A DNA stretch of 50,790 nucleotides from Candidatus Giovannonibacteria bacterium RIFCSPHIGHO2_12_FULL_44_22 (lineage in GTDB: Bacteria; Patescibacteriota; Minisyncoccia; UBA11713; 2-01-FULL-45-33): NCBI GenBank assembly GCA_001778695.1, contig MFHU01000017.1, positions 21,214 to 72,003 of the forward strand. The letters are read 5' to 3'. The notes below the pieces were generated by a model. That model had not been told where the DNA came from. It ran no database searches and saw only the letters and a list, made by a program, of their open reading frames with translations. This document shows, piece after piece, positions 47,504 to 50,790 of the stretch. Position numbers and translations under genes: made by a program. Position 1 is the stretch's first letter. Every line of letters begins with the position of its first letter.

Positions 47504-47887
47504 TTAAAAGATAAAGCTTATTAAAATTCCGTACACCGCGAACTGAATTGCTAGATAAACAGTCTCCATCCAAAAAAATTCAAAATGTCGGACTGCAGAA
47601 CTTTTTCCCATCGTGGCTAAAACATGTGCGCTCCAGAGAAATAGACCCATCACGAGTGCATAGCTAATACCTGCGAGCATTGAAGCGTGATTGACCGTAA
47701 GAACAGAATAGCCATACGAAAGCACTATGCCTTGCACAACCATAGAACTAAGACCGAGTATCGGCTTCACATCCTCTCCGAAATACTTCCACGCCATATA
47801 CTTCGTTCTAAATATCTTCATGTGCCACAAAACAGCCAAAGGAAATGTGACGACGATATATGCAATTGTTCCAAGTAAAATTTGCAT
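47504..47887 (-). CDS. Four-helix membrane protein in the R-M island
   Basis: 127 aa with four TM segments (ILLGTIAYIVVTFPLAVLW, LSSMVVQGIVLSYGYSVL, MLAGISYALVMGLFLWSAHVLA, TVYLAIQFAVYGILISFIF). It resembles DUF1761-type proteins in layout, but I would not insist. It is the last gene of the minus-strand run inside the inverted repeats. Confidence 0.6.
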   Translation of the reverse strand: MQILLGTIAYIVVTFPLAVLWHMKIFRTKYMAWKYFGEDVKPILGLSSMVVQGIVLSYGYSVLTVNHASMLAGISYALVMGLFLWSAHVLATMGKSSAVRHFEFFWMETVYLAIQFAVYGILISFIF

Positions 47888-47892
47888 ATGTT

Positions 47893-48093
47893 TTAGGCAG
47901 CTTCAAATCTTGCCTTATTTTCAACCATCCACTTCTGCTGTTCTGCCTTCTTCTCCTCGTCGGAGAGTCCAGCCTTGCCCTTCATCACGTCGGCGTGTGC
48001 CTGCATATAGTGTGGCATAAGTGCCTTCATCCATACTTCAAATGTTTCGCCTTCCGCCGTTACTTCGCACAAATCGCATTTTAGAGTTTTCAT
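47893..48093 (-). CDS. Hypothetical 66-aa protein (DUF1059-like)
   Basis: A CDLC motif near the N-terminus, then FEVWMKALMPHYMQAHADVM and a charged helical tail. The spacing CxxC...HxxxxH could bind zinc as in DUF1059-like small proteins. Function unknown. It starts 5 nt upstream of the membrane protein gene. Confidence 0.55.
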   Translation of the reverse strand: MKTLKCDLCEVTAEGETFEVWMKALMPHYMQAHADVMKGKAGLSDEEKKAEQQKWMVENKARFEAA

Positions 48094-48133
48094 AGTGTTT
48101 TTAGTTAGTTGTGAGTTAATGTTTTCGACCTTT

Positions 48134-48472
48134 TCATTTTAGCACAAATTTAATACTTTCACCCACAAGTTTTTTCAACTGATGTTCATTTCCGAGTATT
48201 TGTTTTGAAAGCACCGCGTACTCTTTTTTGACATGACCTTTTGAAAAATACTTGAGGTGTCTTGCTTCTTTCTTTTGGAAAAGATCATCAAGCACATCTG
48301 GTGGAAGTCTAAGCGCAACACCAAACTTTCCGCATGAGATGAATATTTTTCCGCTCACATATCCACCAACTGCCCCAAAAACATTTTTGAATTCTAACCT
48401 GTGTGTTGTGGGAAGTTTTGGACGAGCTTGTTTAAGTAGCGTTGTTACTTTGTTGAGATATTTATTTTCCAT
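48134..48472 (-). CDS. TfoX N-terminal-domain-like protein
   Basis: 112 aa; the pattern FKNVFGAVGGYVSGKIFISCGKFGVALRLPPDVLDDLF...YFSKGHVKKEYAVLS fits the TfoX/Sxy N-terminal domain. Full TfoX proteins regulate competence, but single-domain relatives are mostly uncharacterised. It overlaps the methyltransferase 3' end by 11 nt, so it is translated with the R-M genes. Confidence 0.7.
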   Translation of the reverse strand: MENKYLNKVTTLLKQARPKLPTTHRLEFKNVFGAVGGYVSGKIFISCGKFGVALRLPPDVLDDLFQKKEARHLKYFSKGHVKKEYAVLSKQILGNEHQLKKLVGESIKFVLK

Positions 48473-49637
48473 GAATTGCCAACTTTTTTACAGCATGTAT
48501 CTCAATCTGCTTTTCGGGGTTTGTAATTTCTGCAAGAAACTCAAAATCTGTTTTTGAGAAAAGACTTGTTGGAACTGCAAGCAATCTTTTTTTTGCAACC
48601 TTTATCGCTGGCTCCGACTTATCAATTCCAATCCAATTACGATTTAATTCTTGTGCCGCGACAAGTGTAGTCCCTGAACCGCAAAAACAATCAAGAACCA
48701 AGTCACCCTCGTTTGAGGAAGCTCCAACTATAAACTTTAGCAAATCAAGATTTTTTTCCGTAGGATAAGCAGGATATTGAGGGTCTTTGAATTCCCAAAT
48801 ATCCTGCATTTTTTTCCCATCTCTTTCGTCAACAAAAATCTTTTTTCGCGGCACACCATTTGACGACCATTCAATAAGCCCTTGTTTATCCCATTCTTCA
48901 AGAACGACTGGGTCGCTTCGCCAGTGTCTTCCCTTTGGTGGCATCACCCCACGCCATTCTTTGCCAGTATTGCCGTTTGCAGTCTCGCCGGGGGCATGGA
49001 GAGGAATGGTAGTATACTTTCTACTGTCTTTATCGGTTTTCTTGAATAAACGCTCTATATCGTCATCAGAATAAGGAGATTTTGGATCATTCCATGTAGG
49101 ATTTTCTGCTTTGGAATAAAAAAGGATTAAATCTTTAGTATTTCCGTATGCTTTTCGTTGGAAATTTTTAGGATTGCACTTAACTCGCGTAATATCATTT
49201 CTAAAATTTTTTATTCCAAAAACTTCGTCCATTATAAGTTTTACATAATGTCCGATTTTGTAATCAATATGCAAATAAATTGAACCGCGATCTGACATCA
49301 ATTCTCGTAGCAAAATCAATCTCTCGCGCAAAAACTCCAAAAATTCTGCTCCTATTAAAGTATCGCTGTACGCAATTGCGTCCCCATTACTACTACTGAT
49401 TGTGTTTGCGCGATCCTCACTAATTTTGAAATGTCCGTTAGTCGCAAATGGGGGGTCAATATAAATTAAATCAACCTTGCCTGAATAATCATCAAGTAAA
49501 GTTTTGAGGGTAGAAAGATTATCGGCATATATAAGCTTATTTTTTGCTCCTTTGCCCGATACAGTTTTTAGCTCTGCTCTCGAAGTTTTTTCGAGAATAT
49601 CTTTCTCAGGTTTTTTATTGTCATAAGTGATAAACAT
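48462..49637 (-). CDS. DNA methyltransferase, beta group (type II R-M)
   Basis: The 391-aa enzyme has motif IV DPPFATNGHF (catalytic) before motif I DCFCGSGTTLVAAQELNRNWIGID (SAM binding), the order of beta-class amino-methyltransferases. DPPF points to adenine-N6 methylation, not proven. It protects host sites from the endonuclease encoded just upstream in transcription order. All island genes run on the minus strand. Confidence 0.9.
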   Translation of the reverse strand: MFITYDNKKPEKDILEKTSRAELKTVSGKGAKNKLIYADNLSTLKTLLDDYSGKVDLIYIDPPFATNGHFKISEDRANTISSSNGDAIAYSDTLIGAEFLEFLRERLILLRELMSDRGSIYLHIDYKIGHYVKLIMDEVFGIKNFRNDITRVKCNPKNFQRKAYGNTKDLILFYSKAENPTWNDPKSPYSDDDIERLFKKTDKDSRKYTTIPLHAPGETANGNTGKEWRGVMPPKGRHWRSDPVVLEEWDKQGLIEWSSNGVPRKKIFVDERDGKKMQDIWEFKDPQYPAYPTEKNLDLLKFIVGASSNEGDLVLDCFCGSGTTLVAAQELNRNWIGIDKSEPAIKVAKKRLLAVPTSLFSKTDFEFLAEITNPEKQIEIHAVKKLAIHGK

Positions 49638-49642
49638 AACAT

Positions 49643-50437
49643 CTATATTTGATAGAGAAATTCGCGCAAAACAAGAGCACTCATAATGTTTTCTTTTTTG
49701 AGCTTGCCTGTAATGTCCTTATACATTTTATTTTTACCCTCAATATAAAGAACGCCATCAAGAATTGCGACAGTTATTGCTTTTACACCTTTTGCTTTTA
49801 CTGTCGCAATAGCATCGTTGAATTGCGCGTTTTGATGTCCGCCAAAATCAGTTAGAAATTTTGCCTCACCGATAACATATTTTCCGTTGAAGCGACCAAT
49901 AAAATCTAAACCTTTATTATGTTTATAGTTCAGATGTTCGCGGGCAAAAGCCATCATTTCGGCATCGCTGGCATCCAAGATAGCGTTTCCTTTCACTTTC
50001 AAAAATTCATCGAGTTTTACCGGTTGAATTCCTAACGCTTTCTTATTAAGCCAGCGTTTGAAAAGCGGACCAATTTGACGATTTGTTTCCTTTGGTTCAG
50101 AACAACGAGCAAAAATCTTATCAAGCCCCATTTCATACAAGCGTCCAGAAAGTCGGGCAGAAGTTGCAGGATTTCGTTCTAACGCAGTTTTGTCTCGTTT
50201 TAGGTAAGCAACATAGGAATTTTTAATCGGAAACAAATCTAGTTTCAAAAGATTTTTCATAAGCGTAACATTGTCCCGCTTTTCAAATGCCTTTTCTACG
50301 CCTTTCCAAAGTTCGCCGTTAGGTTCGCGTATTCCGTCCGGAATTGTTGGATATACTTGAAATAGATCGTCTAAGTAGCTCCGCTGACTTGCGTATTCAA
50401 TGCTTAATTTTGTCCAAGGGTTTATGTTCTTTTTCAT
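49643..50437 (-). CDS. Type II restriction endonuclease (Tsp45I-like)
   Basis: The 264-aa protein contains a PD-(D/E)xK core: Asp in GLDFIGRFNG and ExK in KYVIGEAKF, followed by LTDFGGHQNAQFNDA. This stretch resembles the Tsp45I-type endonuclease family as I remember it, which would mean GTSAC-like recognition; I am only moderately sure. It lies between the HTH controller and the methyltransferase, 5 nt from each. Confidence 0.75.
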   Translation of the reverse strand: MKKNINPWTKLSIEYASQRSYLDDLFQVYPTIPDGIREPNGELWKGVEKAFEKRDNVTLMKNLLKLDLFPIKNSYVAYLKRDKTALERNPATSARLSGRLYEMGLDKIFARCSEPKETNRQIGPLFKRWLNKKALGIQPVKLDEFLKVKGNAILDASDAEMMAFAREHLNYKHNKGLDFIGRFNGKYVIGEAKFLTDFGGHQNAQFNDAIATVKAKGVKAITVAILDGVLYIEGKNKMYKDITGKLKKENIMSALVLREFLYQI

Positions 50438-50441
50438 AGCT

Positions 50442-50654
50442 TTATTTTAACAATTCATCGCTCGAAACACCAAGTGCTTTGGCAATATTGGTAATGGTTG
50501 AAAGTGTCGGATTTGTCTTTCCATTTTCAATATTGCTTATAAAACTTCGGCTAACGCCGAGTGTTCGGACAATATCGCCTTGTGTAATGCCTTTTTCTGT
50601 TCGGATGCGTTTTAGGTTTCTACCTAATTTCGCGGACTCGCTTTTCATATCCAC
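50442..50654 (-). CDS. XRE-family controller (C) protein
   Basis: The 70-aa helix-turn-helix protein (LGRNLKRIRTEKGITQGDIVRTLGVSRSFISNIENGKTNPTLSTITNIAKALGV) has the size and position of R-M controller proteins, which delay endonuclease expression. Start could be MDMKSES (50654) or MKSES (50648). A palindromic box lies just upstream (50673-50702). Confidence 0.85.
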   Translation of the reverse strand: MDMKSESAKLGRNLKRIRTEKGITQGDIVRTLGVSRSFISNIENGKTNPTLSTITNIAKALGVSSDELLK

Positions 50655-50672
50655 AGTATAACATTAACATTT

Positions 50673-50702
50673 ACATTATACACCAATATTATAGTATAAT
50701 GT
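50673..50702. promoter_or_regulatory. Putative C-box operator of the R-M island
   Basis: ACATTATAC and GTATAATGT are perfect 9-bp inverted arms 12 nt apart, 19 nt upstream of the C-protein gene in the AT-rich promoter area. Confidence 0.65.
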
Positions 50703-50714
50703 AATATGGTAGCG

Positions 50715-50790
50715 GCGAAGCAAAACCAAAAATTTCCTTTCCATTTTTTGTCGGCTCCCCCCACACCCCCCGCCGAGGAAAAGAAGAAAG
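50715..50790 (-). repeat. Right inverted repeat of the R-M island (runs off the window)
   Basis: Reverse complement of 47167-47242 at 75 of 76 positions. The true end is beyond the window. Confidence 0.85.

Overview
The window looks like a chromosomal segment of a Candidate Phyla Radiation (Patescibacteria) bacterium, most likely Parcubacteria-related. I infer this from the compact gene set, a DUF5679 zinc-ribbon protein, a PaaX-type regulator with a Cas2-like C-terminal domain, a stand-alone 16S rRNA gene full of insertions, many short versions of housekeeping proteins, and almost no Shine-Dalgarno (SD) motifs before core genes. TGA is an ordinary stop codon. The taxonomic call rests on recognition by eye, not on a search.

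Layout. 1-7.2 kb: translation and RNA genes (rpmF end, nusB-NUDIX fusion, rnc, a short smc, rpsP, khpA, trmD), with pgsA and small SD-bearing genes on the minus strand. 7.2-10.8 kb: a 16S rRNA gene with its own promoter, pre-16S processing stem and terminator. It is split by a group I intron at about E. coli position 788 and by a second insert, carrying a LAGLIDADG endonuclease gene, at about position 1396. 10.8-12.8 kb: tRNA-Ile(GAU), tRNA-Ala(UGC), DUF5679, a MerR-like protein and a PEGA protein. 12.8-30.6 kb: a long envelope and division region (murA, two mreB genes, mreC, an mreD-like gene, mrdA, mraZ-rsmH-ftsL-ftsI-murF) mixed with holB, frr, rseP, proS, greA and lysS. 30.6-33.5 kb: a two-component system on the minus strand. 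33.6-45.1 kb: serS-ftsQ, two membrane glycosyltransferases, the PaaX/Cas2-like regulator between twin operators, a VirD4-like ATPase, gtrA, dnaX and a SurA_N protein. 45.2-47.1 kb: obg and small genes. 47.2-50.8 kb: a restriction-modification island between long inverted repeats.

The most unusual locus is the 16S intron. Its catalytic core is recognisable (P3, P4, P5, P6, P7, P8, P9). Two of its peripheral helices, P6 and a P9-region helix, are 20-22 bp inverted repeats, and each encloses a complete antisense transcription unit: TTGACA promoter, cargo and intrinsic terminator. One cargo is a 50-codon, very hydrophobic ORF with a perfect SD. The other is a tRNA-like RNA. The two cassettes share similar ends, which suggests a modular cargo format. 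The pre-rRNA and excised intron would be perfectly antisense to both cargo transcripts.

A second surprise is the 16S 3' end. Helix 45 and its GGAA loop are intact, but the anti-SD (CCTCC) is absent from the sequence between helix 45 and the terminator, although several genes here carry textbook SD sequences. Other structure includes palindromic repeats inserted in frame in several proteins, a 16-bp direct repeat around an insertion between mreC and the mreD-like gene, and a decayed glycosyltransferase remnant.
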